From contig CP048715.1 of the NCBI GenBank assembly GCA_022641835.1, forward strand, positions 2,480,001 to 2,544,000: a DNA stretch of 64,000 nucleotides. Reading direction: 5' to 3'. Below the pieces are notes generated by a model, which saw only the letters and a list, made by a program, of their open reading frames with translations, searched no databases and was not told the origin of the DNA. This stretch comes from Petasospora fabianii. Its lineage: Eukaryota > Ascomycota > Saccharomycetes > Phaffomycetales > Wickerhamomycetaceae. A program made the translations under genes and the position numbers. Positions 53,364 through 62,298 of the stretch are shown here, in pieces; the first letter of the stretch is position 1, and every line of letters starts with the position of its first letter.

Positions 53364-54062
53364 ATGAAACTCCAGACCAAAGCGGTGAATGTTCTTGAGA
53401 GAACATCGACCTATCTTAAGGCTGGTGTGTTGAGTAAAAAGCCAGCATGGTTGGACGTTGTTGGATCCAACCCACCAAACAAGAACTTCCTTCACGAACC
53501 AGTGGCTCCACAAGAACAGCAGACCTTCAAACTTGGGAAGGGTGCCTTGAACAAGAAGACTGATGGCCCACTTTACAAAACAAGACAATCCTTGCGTAAG
53601 GGTAAGAACATATACAAGCCAAACAAACTCAGATTTGTCGAGGATGAGCTCAGACAGTTGTTCTTTGAGCAGCATCCATGGGAACTCGCTAGACCGAAAA
53701 TTCTCCTCGAAAACACAGGTGCCGACATTAAGACTCAGGACTGGAAAACGATAAAACAATTGAACAAGGCCCTCGATGGTGAGAGTGTTGTGCAGAGAAC
53801 GCTGTACCTCTTGAACACAGAGAAAAAGAGTCTTGCAGATGCATACGACCAAGCGAGATTTGAGTTTTACAGAGTCAGAATCGAGGAGGAGATCGAGGAC
53901 CAGGTAAGCAGAGAGGAGAACGAGATGTTTGGTGCCATTTACAAGGATTCTCCATTGGAGCACGGTGTAAAGCAGGAACAGAAGGTTATTGACCAGTGGA
54001 AGGTTGAGGCCACCGAGTTGTCAAAGGTTGCACAGGCTTCCAGAACAAAGACAACTAATTAG
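53364..54062 (+). CDS. RSM25: Mitochondrial 37S ribosomal protein mS23 (Rsm25)
   Basis: 232 aa, ATG at 53364 (MKLQTKAVNVLERTSTYLK); yeast Rsm25 is 264 aa. Conserved text: 'TKAVNVLERTSTYLKAGVLSKKPAWLDVVGSNPP', 'LRQLFFEQHPWELARPKILLEN', 'LDGESVVQRTLYLLNTEKKSLADAYDQARFEFYRVRIEEE', 'EMFGAIY...EHGVKQEQ'. It is shorter at the C-terminus than the yeast protein. A Puf3 site lies 27 nt after the stop. Confidence 0.93.
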   Translation: MKLQTKAVNVLERTSTYLKAGVLSKKPAWLDVVGSNPPNKNFLHEPVAPQEQQTFKLGKGALNKKTDGPLYKTRQSLRKGKNIYKPNKLRFVEDELRQLFFEQHPWELARPKILLENTGADIKTQDWKTIKQLNKALDGESVVQRTLYLLNTEKKSLADAYDQARFEFYRVRIEEEIEDQVSREENEMFGAIYKDSPLEHGVKQEQKVIDQWKVEATELSKVAQASRTKTTN

Positions 54063-54088
54063 TGATGTTTATGGGGAATAGTAACACG

Positions 54089-54096
54089 TGTACATA
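54089..54096 (+). promoter_or_regulatory. Puf3 binding site TGTACATA in RSM25 3' UTR
   Basis: Exact UGUA[A/C/U]AUA match, 27 nt after the RSM25 stop codon. Confidence 0.65.
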
Positions 54097-54332
54097 AGCT
54101 AATGAACGAATGAAGTAAGTCCACTGATTAGCAGCCCACGGTGCAGTGAAGATATCATGCTCGGCTCGTAGTAGGGACCAACCGGACCTTACAATAGTAA
54201 GGGGTCTTTAAAGACTATTGCAATAACATCGCAAATCTGTGTATCTATATTAAAGAGCACATCAACTATCTAACAACGAGACCAAACGAAAACCGAAAAA
54301 AAACCCAAAAGAACTGTTATTACCTTAATTGA

Positions 54333-55952
54333 TTAATATTCATGTTTCGACTTACCACCAGATGGCACCCTCCGACCCGAAGTCTTCCTGTTCAAGGCAG
54401 GGGGAAGGGCAGCACTGAGGTTTGTCATTCTTTCACCAGACTTCCAGCCATCAAAGTCAATCAGAGCTTGCATACAACCCCATTCGGTGATCTTGTTCAA
54501 CAACCAGTCCAAGTTCACCGGCTTTGTCAAATAGTCATTACAACCTGCCGCTAATGCCTGTTGCTTATCCTGTTTGAGATTCGAAGCAGTCAAAGCCACA
54601 ATAATAACAGGTGATCTGAACACATTAACATCAAGTTTCTCCTCCGGCTTCAGTGGTGGCAAGTTTCGAAGGTCCGATTGAGAGAAGACACCAATATGGT
54701 TTAGCTTCTCAAGACGACGAATCATCTTAGATGCATCGAGACCTGACATGACTGGAAGCTGAATATCCATCAAGACAAGATGGAAACCACCTCTTCTCCA
54801 CTTATCAATAGCCTCCTGACCATTTTTGGCCACATCATAATGTATACGATGACGACGAAGATGTGCAGAGAGAATACGCTGGTTGATGAAGTTATCCTCA
54901 ACAATCAACACATTCACACTCGGAAGCACCTTCGCCATTGTGTTGTTCCCATTTGAAAGACTGTATTGCGGAGATGCTGTACGCTGACGAGAGTCGGTGC
55001 TGTTCGGAGATAGGACACGGTCTGGCGTAGATGATGAAGGGTGCTGTGGTGTGGCCGTTGAAGACGACGAAGATGCTCCTGTAATGCTCTGCGTACGGCC
55101 CTTCTCACTTTGTGATGACGGCATCAAAAGCACAGCACTCGAATGCTCAGGTGGATTGGATTGTGATCTTCTGTGAGCTGTTGCACCCGGTGTGATGCTT
55201 CTGCTAGGTGCAGATGACGCTTGGCCCGGCAGGGAGTTCATTCTTCTGTTCTGTGATGCGTAATGATAATCCTGCTCCTTATCTTCAGTGATTGTCTCCT
55301 GCGAGAAATTTTTTCTGTGTGAATTTCCGCTATGTTGGTAAACCAGGTGGCTTGATCCATGATGAAGCGGGCTCGGTACTTCGATGATGAAGGCGTTGTC
55401 CATGGTCATGCCGTTCGGATAGTACTGGTCAAGTATCCCCCACACAGATCTGTCTGCCTCAAGGGGCAAATTCGCTGGTGAGATGCTTCTGATGGATAAG
55501 TTGCTGAAATCGTTTGTTGGTGGCTTAGGTGGAATCAATGTGGACTTGTTAGCTGATATTGGGATGGGGGACAATGGTGAACTAAAACTAGGCGATGGTG
55601 GGTTAACAGAGGTGGATGATATGGGCTGGAGGAATTTGCGATTGCCTGGCGTCGAAGGCGAGTAGTTGGAGACAGCTGGTGATGATGATGAAGGACCTGG
55701 CTCCAGCTTGATTATCAGATCTGATGGATCACAGGTTTTTGCAAGTGTCATTGGGAACTTCTCCATGATGAGTGTCTTGAGATCGTCCACAAGATGGCTC
55801 TCCTTAACGTAAATGGAGGTTGGTGCACCATCGGATCGACGGATCCATACCCTACGAGTCAGATCCCTGGAGGTGTTGACACTTATCTGCGGACTGCTGG
55901 ACTTGGCTGTCTGCTTTGTCGGGGATGTGTACTTCAGTGGTTGCTTGTTCAT
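54333..55952 (-). CDS. SSK1: Ssk1 response regulator of the HOG pathway
   Basis: 539 aa, ATG at 55952 (MNKQPLKYTSPTKQ). A long Ser/Pro-rich N-terminal part precedes the receiver domain (~340-500): 'VNVLIVEDNFINQRILSAHLRRHRI', phospho-acceptor Asp396 in LVLMDIQLPVMSG, 'IIVALTAS', and the conserved Lys477 in DYLTKPV. The insertion 'SQSDLRNLPPLKPEEKLDVNVFRS' between receiver strands is typical of fungal Ssk1. Dephospho-Ssk1 activates the Ssk2/Ssk22 MAPKKKs; Sln1-Ypd1 phosphorylates it under low osmolarity. A short basic tail (SGRRVPSGGKSKHEY) follows. Confidence 0.93.
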   Translation of the reverse strand: MNKQPLKYTSPTKQTAKSSSPQISVNTSRDLTRRVWIRRSDGAPTSIYVKESHLVDDLKTLIMEKFPMTLAKTCDPSDLIIKLEPGPSSSSPAVSNYSPSTPGNRKFLQPISSTSVNPPSPSFSSPLSPIPISANKSTLIPPKPPTNDFSNLSIRSISPANLPLEADRSVWGILDQYYPNGMTMDNAFIIEVPSPLHHGSSHLVYQHSGNSHRKNFSQETITEDKEQDYHYASQNRRMNSLPGQASSAPSRSITPGATAHRRSQSNPPEHSSAVLLMPSSQSEKGRTQSITGASSSSSTATPQHPSSSTPDRVLSPNSTDSRQRTASPQYSLSNGNNTMAKVLPSVNVLIVEDNFINQRILSAHLRRHRIHYDVAKNGQEAIDKWRRGGFHLVLMDIQLPVMSGLDASKMIRRLEKLNHIGVFSQSDLRNLPPLKPEEKLDVNVFRSPVIIVALTASNLKQDKQQALAAGCNDYLTKPVNLDWLLNKITEWGCMQALIDFDGWKSGERMTNLSAALPPALNRKTSGRRVPSGGKSKHEY

Positions 55953-56285
55953 GGTGCAGAGTCAAGAGGGCAAGAGGAGGCCGTATAAGGCTCTCAAAAT
56001 TAGTGAGCTGCGTGCGGTTGGGCACAGATATTAACAAAGGTAGGCCCGGTATATGTGTCACAAGAGAACAAGGCAATAGAAAGGCCAAACTGTTGCGAAA
56101 TGTCGTTGAAACCGAAACGCATTGTCTTCCCTGACAGCCATGTTTTGGGTCGCCAAGGTCAGCAAAATCTCCGCGAAACGCCAGTCGCGAGCACATCTCT
56201 TCGACTTTTAGGTGTCTCTTCTTTGTTCTTCGAAAGTCTGCTGTCACTCTTTGCTCACGAAATTCACACACAAGAGACAACTACA
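55953..56285. promoter_or_regulatory. Divergent promoter region SSK1 / CCDC124-family gene
   Basis: 333 bp. Upstream in-frame extension of the CCDC124-family gene is open but lacks conserved text. No clear motif seen. Confidence 0.45.
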
Positions 56286-56960
56286 ATGGCTAAGAAAGGC
56301 GGTGAGAATTCCAAAAAGGCGGCTGGTAACGCACGTAAGGCCGAGCAGGCGAACAAGAAGAAAGCCGAAGAGGATGCCAGAAGAGAAGCCTCTGAGGCCG
56401 CTGAATGGGAGGACGGTTCTAAGAAGGGCAACAAGAAGAAGGAAGAAGCTGCTGCTAAGAAGGCTGAGGCTGCCAGAAAGAAGGCAGAGAGAGATGCTGC
56501 CTTGAAGGAAGAAGAGGAAGCCCTGCCATCCAAAGCATCCGCCAAAGGAAGAGGAGCCGCCAAGGTTGCCGCCAAGAGAGCAGGAAAGATCGATGACTTC
56601 CTCAATGATCTCCCAACAAGCTCTGAGATCAGTGCTTCTGGTCTTGATAATGCTCTCGAGGCATTGACCTTGACAAAGAAGTCCGGTGCTGTCTCCGATA
56701 AGGACATTGATAGACATCCTGAGAGAAGATTCAAGGCCGCATTGGCCGCCTACGAAGAGAGAAGAGTCCCAGAGATGAGAAAGGAGAACCCAGGACTCAG
56801 ATTGCAGCAGGTTAAACAACTTGTTTTCAAGGAGTTCGAGAAGTCTCCAGAGAACCCGTTCAACCAAGTCACAAACGTCTCTTACGATGCCACAAAGCAG
56901 GATGTTCAGGACTTGAAGCAGAATGTGAAGAAACAGAGAGAGGCCAAGTACGTCAAGTGA
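56286..56960 (+). CDS. CCDC124/Lso2-family ribosome-associated protein
   Basis: 224 aa from the ATG at 56286 (MAKKGGENSKKAAGNARKAE). Residues ~1-100 form an extremely Lys/Ala/Glu-rich helix ('EQANKKKAEEDARREASEAAEWEDGSKKGNKKKEE'). A more ordered C-terminal half contains 'RHPERRFKAALAAYEERRVPEMRKENPGLRLQQVKQLVFKEFEKSPENPFNQ', the fungal and animal CCDC124 signature. S. cerevisiae Lso2 keeps only the N-terminal part (92 aa). The family binds the empty 80S ribosome at the mRNA/tRNA path during hibernation and recovery. S. pombe calls the full-length form oxs1. Confidence 0.88.
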   Translation: MAKKGGENSKKAAGNARKAEQANKKKAEEDARREASEAAEWEDGSKKGNKKKEEAAAKKAEAARKKAERDAALKEEEEALPSKASAKGRGAAKVAAKRAGKIDDFLNDLPTSSEISASGLDNALEALTLTKKSGAVSDKDIDRHPERRFKAALAAYEERRVPEMRKENPGLRLQQVKQLVFKEFEKSPENPFNQVTNVSYDATKQDVQDLKQNVKKQREAKYVK

Positions 56961-57239
56961 TGCCTCAACCTTATGAATTTGATGATTTGATGCCTCCGTG
57001 GGCGTATAGATACGTCTGATGACAACTGATGTTGATGTGTCCCTCAAACTTGTATTGACGTATGATCTTGATCACCCTTGGTGATTTAAAGTACTATCGT
57101 GCGACCGGGTCCTGGACATGAATGGCCAAGTGACCCGGAATCTACAGCCAGATAAGTATCTGTGGACCTTAAGACAGAATTGATGCATTTGTTTGCCGTT
57201 CCATATCTCTAACGTAACAGCGTAGATGTTCTCGTATGA

Positions 57240-58013
57240 TCACAAGAGAGAAGATGGCTTGGTGCCAGGCAGAGGAATGGAAGTGCCAGATGTCATAGTT
57301 TCAACATGTCTCTTCAAAACAGACATTGTCTTCGGCTTTCTAACCATTTGGAAGATCGTAACCCTTTGTCTGAGATAGAAATCATACTCTTTGAAGTCAG
57401 TTATTGGGATGATCTCAAAGTTCTTCCGGATCTTCTTAAAGAACTTCCCATCTGCTTTTCTTCTCTTCCGGTAAGCCATAATGATAAGTGGTGACGTCTC
57501 TTCCGTTAGATCCAGTAGTGTTTTCTCCAATAGAGGAAAGGCTTCTTCAAGATAAACACAATCGGCAGCAAGGATAAGATCAACGCCCTCCTTTGCGTAG
57601 TCGGGTAGAATACCACCCCAACTCAAGGTCGCAGCACCAACTGTGTTTTCGAGGTCATTCAACACAATGTTTTTATCCATGAGTGGGACCAAGTCGTCAA
57701 TGTCGGTGATCCAAACCTTCATATCGTCATCTCTTTTCGTGCTTTTGCCCAAAGCGAGCCCCACAAGACCAGTACCGCTTCCGATTTCGATAACCTTCTT
57801 GCGTCCTCTTAAGTCAGTATCAAGAACGTACTTAGATAACAGCTCACCAGCTATCCAAACTTTACCACCGCATCCAGTGGCACCACCGTCTTCCCAGATC
57901 TTGAGCGATTCGGGGAGCCTACCGTCAAATGTCATATCAGACTCCCCAAGGTGTTCCGCTGGTCGGAGAGGGGCTAGATCTTCAAAGGCTCCAAATAGCT
58001 CTGCATCCATCAT
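57240..58013 (-). CDS. EFM6: Efm6-like protein lysine methyltransferase (METTL21 type)
   Basis: 257 aa, ATG at 58013 (MMDAELFGAFEDL); yeast Efm6 is 246 aa. It has the class I SAM fold with 'GGKVWIAGELLSKYVL', motif I 'KKVIEIGSGTGLVGLALG', acidic loop 'VWITDIDDLVPLMDKNI' and the family-specific DxxY motif in AADCVYLEEAFPLL. It ends with a Lys/Arg-rich region. Efm6 monomethylates translation elongation factor 1A (Lys390 in yeast). Related enzymes (Efm7, Rkm5) differ in the N-terminal text; the match to Efm6 is from memory. Confidence 0.82.
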   Translation of the reverse strand: MMDAELFGAFEDLAPLRPAEHLGESDMTFDGRLPESLKIWEDGGATGCGGKVWIAGELLSKYVLDTDLRGRKKVIEIGSGTGLVGLALGKSTKRDDDMKVWITDIDDLVPLMDKNIVLNDLENTVGAATLSWGGILPDYAKEGVDLILAADCVYLEEAFPLLEKTLLDLTEETSPLIIMAYRKRRKADGKFFKKIRKNFEIIPITDFKEYDFYLRQRVTIFQMVRKPKTMSVLKRHVETMTSGTSIPLPGTKPSSLL

Positions 58014-58504
58014 TCCTTCGACTAAGGGCTTTTCCCAAATGATTCGGTGATCAAGTGGGGTTTAAAACTCAAAAGGGGTGTAATATGTTATCAGCCAGGA
58101 AACTTTGAGTGGGCGAAGGGGTTGAAAGAATTGCGCGTTGCATGCATGCACTAAAATGTATCAGCAAGATCGTGGGGATTTTACCAATCGATAACACTCG
58201 ATGACAGCAAGCCAAAACATACAGAGGGTATTTGGAGACCATGCAGAATATGCCAAAAATTTTATCCTAAGAAACAACAACAATCACTGGAATGTAGATG
58301 ACTTGTCTTGTAATTCACTAACAGTTGCTATAGTTACGGTCCGTCCAATCAAAAGTAGTGATGGCTCGTATATGAATAAATAGTGGCAGCGTCGAGTGAT
58401 ACTCTCCATTGCAATAAATAGTAAGTCTGAGATGAATAAATAGTATGGGAGAAGCAAGACTGGTCACCAGCTCGTCTGCTTTGGTGTCCTCCGTTCTGGC
58501 AAGA
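58014..58504. promoter_or_regulatory. Intergenic region: complex I gene 3' flank and EFM6 promoter
   Basis: 491 bp, both flanking genes on the minus strand. The complex I gene's 3' flank contains three TATTTATT elements (listed separately). The EFM6 side contains a TGCATGCATGCA alternation near 58140. Confidence 0.5.
58375..58442 (-). promoter_or_regulatory. Three UAUUUAUU (ARE) elements downstream of the complex I gene
   Basis: The minus strand reads TATTTATT at 58442-58435, 58420-58413 and 58382-58375, each preceded by AC. The first is 63 nt after the stop. This is the AU-rich element bound by tristetraprolin-type proteins such as yeast Cth1/Cth2, which destroy mRNAs of iron-using respiratory proteins during iron shortage. 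The two outer copies sit in 13-bp direct repeats (plus strand ATGAATAAATAGT), 60 bp apart. Confidence 0.55.
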
Positions 58505-58850
58505 TCAGTGGTGCTCGTCGTGCGACTCCTCGTGGTGGTGCTGCGGAGGGAAGAACAACTTCTCAGCGACGACGTAGACAACAAAAGCACCGACACCATA
58601 AGTGAAACCGGGCCAGAGGTTACGATACATGAATTTTTTCGAGAAATGACCTTCATATCTCCAAGCATCTCTACAGTGCATTCGTTAGTTGTCAATGTTC
58701 GGACGTTGTGGTAACAACCCACTGGCCCTGTCATTCTGGTGCCATCGAACAGCACCAATAACCTGCACAATGCCTCTTTGACTGCATGCACAGTACTCAC
58801 CTCTTCGCCCAAGGATCACTGGTGGCCCTTCTTAGTAGTGTTTGTCTCAT
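58505..58850 (-). CDS. Respiratory complex I accessory subunit NDUFB3/B12 (fungal NB2M type), two exons
   Basis: Joined exons 58801-58850 and 58505-58670 (minus strand) give 71 aa. The protein begins MRQTLLRRATSDPWAKR and continues DAWRYEGHFSKKF, NLWPGFTYGVGAFVVYVVAE, ending in a His/Glu-rich tail HHHEESHDEHH. DPW-x-x-R-D/E-AWRY, then a single membrane span with G-x-A-F-x-x-Y, then E-x-LFF and a His-rich end, is the family pattern of NDUFB3 (B12; NB2M in Yarrowia). The conserved DPW...WRY block is split exactly by the intron, which supports both gene and splice sites. It shares a ~209-bp promoter with FAP1. Too short per exon to be seen as an ordinary open frame. Confidence 0.88.
58671..58800 (-). 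other. Intron of the complex I subunit gene
   Basis: 130 nt. Donor GTGAGT (58800-58795), branch AACTAAC (58690-58684), acceptor TGTAG; 13 nt from branch to acceptor. Phase 2: AG|A encodes Arg. Confidence 0.85.
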
Positions 58851-59059
58851 GTTTGCTGTTATCGCATCATCTTAGAGTACGAGAGTGGGGCTGGAACTTG
58901 TGAAGCTTCTGAAGTTCTGAGGGGCAAATGGTGTCCGGGTTTATCGCGGTCTACTATCAAAAAGTCCGGATCACTTCAAAACATAATTCGGGCTCATCGC
59001 CTTTGTTTATTGTTACTCAAACACCACAAGACACTATGTGTGATAACAGGCGATATACC

Positions 59060-61903
59060 ATGTCCGGTGAAGCTGCGACTGCTGTTGCAGAAGCAGTGCT
59101 TCCCAGCCAACTTGAGCGTAGCGGGAAGGCCCTACAAGACGAGGAACTACACGATGACCATGAGGACTTGACCAGTTGCGATGAAGACGATATCTTGACT
59201 GATTCCACCTCTGATTCCGAAGATGAGCCTATACAGGAAGAGTTTGACCTTGGAAGAGCAATCATGAAAGAGATTCGTGAGGAAACATACGTATGTCTTG
59301 TCTGTACCTGTGAGATTTCACCGGAGGAGAGATTCTGGCCATGTTCGGATTGTCACAGGGTTTACCACATGTCATGTATCTCCAGTTGGTCCCAGAAAGG
59401 TTCTTCGACCGATGAGGATGGTAACTGGAAGTGTCCTGCGTGCCACTCTACACACAGGAGCCAGAAGTTCCAGTTCAAGTGTTGGTGTAAGAAAGTTTTA
59501 CATCCACAGGTGAATCCACTGAACCCCGGTTCCTGTGGGCAAACTTGCGGTGCCAAGCTCGAAGGATGTCCCCATAAGTGTTCTTTACCTTGCCATCCAG
59601 GTCCGCACGCTGCATGTAACGCTCTTGGACCAATCATGAAATGTCACTGCGGCAAACACACGAACCAGTGGCCCTGTGTCTTAACTCCCTACGAAGAGGG
59701 GTGGGATTGTGACGAAGTTTGTCCGGAGATGTACCCATGTGAACTACATGAGTGTGGAAAGATCTGCCATGATGGTCTCTGTGGGCAGTGTCCTGAATTT
59801 GTTGAGTCACTATGCTACTGCGGTATGACCAAGGACATGGTGAAGTGCCATCTGAGAGAGCCCAAGAAGTCCTACGGCAAGGCTAAGAAGGACAACTGGA
59901 TTGGTAACTTCAAATGCTCTGTGGTATCAGCCATTATATATGACTGTGGGGTCCACTCCACTGACAGAGAGTGTCAACCTTCGCAACAGAAGGCACCCCA
60001 CTGCCCACTCAGTCCTGACCTCGTCAAGACTTGTCACTGTGGCCAGACCGAGATTGAGGGCACCAGAACATCTTGTACCGATCCGATTCCAACCTGTGAC
60101 AAAGTATGCAGCAAGACCCTGCCTTGTGGACATAAGTGTCAGTCAACCTGTCATGAGGGCGAATGCTCTCCATGCTACGAGTTCCTGAAGGTGAAGTGCC
60201 AGTGTGGCTTCAACTCTTTCGTTGTTCCTTGCAAATTCATCCAGCAGGGAAACACGCCAACGTGTAAGAGGAAGTGTTCATCTCTGTTGTCATGCCGTCG
60301 CCACAGATGTAACAATATCTGCTGTGAGGATGAAAGTGCTGCTATCGCCAGGGAACGCTTGAGAAAGAAAGGTCTTCGAAACAACACCGTCAACACACAG
60401 GGCCAGAACGACGCATTTCTCGTTGAAGCTTCTCACGTTTGTCTTCAAGTGTGTAATAGGAAGCTCACATGTGGTAATCCAGACCATACTTGCCAAAGAA
60501 CTTGTCATGCTGGACCTTGTCCTCCTTGCTTGGAGTCTACAAACGATGATTTGGTGTGTCACTGTGGTAACACTGTTGTTATGGCACCAATCCGCTGTGG
60601 TACCAGGCTCCCACCTTGTGATCATCAATGTGTTAGAGAGCTTCCATGTGGACACCCACAGATGCCCCACAACTGTCATGAGGATGATGTTCCATGTCCA
60701 AAATGTACACATACAACTGAGAAGTTGTGCAACTGTGGTAAGAACATGGTGCGTGCTCTATGCTTCCAGGACGAAGTGTTCTGTGCAGAAAGGTGCTCCA
60801 AGCCACTGCCGTGCCAACATCGTTGTTTGAGCAGCTGTCACAAAGGTGACTGTAAATGCACCTCTATTTGCGGAAAGAAGAAGAAGTACTGCAATCACGT
60901 TGACAAGGCAAAGTGTCATTTCCCATCTCGATGCAATGACTCCAAGCCATGTAAGGAAGAGGTAGAACAGACGTGTCAGTGTGGAAGAGTGAAGAAGAAG
61001 GTATGGTGTAATGCATCAGCTACGCAAACTAGTGCTGCGGAGATAGTCTTGAACTGTGACGTTTCATGTGTTGTTAAAGAGCGCGAAGAGAAGTTGAGAG
61101 AGGCCTTTGGTATGACTATTGATGGCCCACCAATCACACTGGACGATCTTGCATACCCAGTACATGCTGTTAGAATTGCTTCTGTTCAGCAGAAGTGGTG
61201 CGCTGGCATTGAGACTACGCTTAAGGAGTTTATGGTTTCGGATAAGGCCAGTATGCTGTTCAAGCCGATGAGAAGAGAACAGAGACAATTTGTCCATGAA
61301 ATGGCTGAGGCATACGGACTTTACTCTGAGGGACAAGACCCAGAGCCATATCGTGGTGTCTTTGTTAAGAAGAAACAGAACTCCAAGGTACCGACAAGCT
61401 CGTTGAATGATGCCATTCTCCATTATGAAAAGTATTTGGCTGATCAAAAGAAGAACAAGTCCAAGCCTGCTGAGTTATTAAATGCCAGCTCAATGGATCA
61501 AAACACTCAGCAAATGGCCACATTTAACGCTATGATCATTGATGATTGTCTTGCTGGAGTGACCAAGCTTGACTTGGAGGATTTGGTGGTGCCTGTTTTC
61601 AAGGACCGGGGCGTCAATGTGACACTCAAGTGGCTCAGTGGTGTTAAGTATATGGTTGTTCCAGAGGCCTATATGAGAATGAGCAAAGCGACGGAGACTG
61701 CCTTCATTGATGCCTGGAAAACACTGAAGGAACAATCCAGATCGATGTATCTAGCCAACACGGTTCGGGTTGTCAGGATTGATCAGAACTTTGTTGTTAC
61801 TAAGGTGATGGACGATGCTGAGAAGATTGAGAACACTGAAGATCACTTGAATGCGCTTGTCGAGGAAGCGGCTCGTCGAACTGAGCAGTTGACGATTTCA
61901 TGA
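59060..61903 (+). CDS. FAP1: Fap1/NFX1-family zinc-finger protein
   Basis: 947 aa if started at the ATG at 59060 (MSGEAATAVAEA). ATGs at 58928 and 59036 are in frame, but 58928 leaves only 77 bp to the divergent complex I gene. Yeast Fap1 is 965 aa. Order: acidic N-terminus; RING/PHD-like Cys-rich domain 'CLVCTCEISPEERFWPCSDCHRVYHMSC...WKCPAC'; a long array of NF-X1 fingers ('CGHKCQSTCHEGECSPC', 'CGNPDHTCQRTCHAGPCPPC', 'CQHRCLSSCHKGDC'); and an R3H-type domain near the C-terminus ('REQRQFVHEMAEAYGLYSE'). Fap1 binds the FK506-binding protein Fpr1; NFX1 proteins link ubiquitin-ligase type fingers to nucleic-acid binding. Confidence 0.92.
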   Translation: MSGEAATAVAEAVLPSQLERSGKALQDEELHDDHEDLTSCDEDDILTDSTSDSEDEPIQEEFDLGRAIMKEIREETYVCLVCTCEISPEERFWPCSDCHRVYHMSCISSWSQKGSSTDEDGNWKCPACHSTHRSQKFQFKCWCKKVLHPQVNPLNPGSCGQTCGAKLEGCPHKCSLPCHPGPHAACNALGPIMKCHCGKHTNQWPCVLTPYEEGWDCDEVCPEMYPCELHECGKICHDGLCGQCPEFVESLCYCGMTKDMVKCHLREPKKSYGKAKKDNWIGNFKCSVVSAIIYDCGVHSTDRECQPSQQKAPHCPLSPDLVKTCHCGQTEIEGTRTSCTDPIPTCDKVCSKTLPCGHKCQSTCHEGECSPCYEFLKVKCQCGFNSFVVPCKFIQQGNTPTCKRKCSSLLSCRRHRCNNICCEDESAAIARERLRKKGLRNNTVNTQGQNDAFLVEASHVCLQVCNRKLTCGNPDHTCQRTCHAGPCPPCLESTNDDLVCHCGNTVVMAPIRCGTRLPPCDHQCVRELPCGHPQMPHNCHEDDVPCPKCTHTTEKLCNCGKNMVRALCFQDEVFCAERCSKPLPCQHRCLSSCHKGDCKCTSICGKKKKYCNHVDKAKCHFPSRCNDSKPCKEEVEQTCQCGRVKKKVWCNASATQTSAAEIVLNCDVSCVVKEREEKLREAFGMTIDGPPITLDDLAYPVHAVRIASVQQKWCAGIETTLKEFMVSDKASMLFKPMRREQRQFVHEMAEAYGLYSEGQDPEPYRGVFVKKKQNSKVPTSSLNDAILHYEKYLADQKKNKSKPAELLNASSMDQNTQQMATFNAMIIDDCLAGVTKLDLEDLVVPVFKDRGVNVTLKWLSGVKYMVVPEAYMRMSKATETAFIDAWKTLKEQSRSMYLANTVRVVRIDQNFVVTKVMDDAEKIENTEDHLNALVEEAARRTEQLTIS

Positions 61904-62298
61904 GAATGCTTAATCACTTTAACATTGCATAGAGCTTCTTTACAGGGCTCTCTTTCTAATAGAATTATTGAAAATCCACCCGCACCACGCTAGTAGAGCC
62001 CATGAGGCAAAGATACCTGGTCTTCTCAACCCAAACGCCGTCAACTACTATATAGGGATGTAAACCAATACACTCATCTCGCAACCATCAACGGCTGCCA
62101 CAAGTATTTGATAAGCGGGGTCAACTGAGTAAGCTTGCTGACTAAGCGCTGACCATATTATTGCGGCGCCTACCAGCAATTTTCGCGCTTGCGACATCTG
62201 TATCCGATCACCAAATTTTTCAGAAGGCGATGCGCTAAGCTCACAAAGTTACCACCTACACCCACCTACATCCCATCTACCAAGTTTATTTGCTCGAT
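61904..62298. promoter_or_regulatory. Intergenic region FAP1 / TIF6 with RRPE and PAC-like sites
   Basis: 395 bp, tandem orientation. AAATTTTTCA at 62213-62222 is an exact reverse RRPE (TGAAAAATTT), and GCGATG at 62227-62232 matches the core of PAC (GCGATGAG). The pair sits 65-85 bp before the TIF6 ATG. No gene seen. Confidence 0.5.

Noticed and set aside
58445-58714. 89-codon plus-strand frame across the complex I gene
   Set aside because: It is antisense to the split complex I gene, which explains the conservation signal better.
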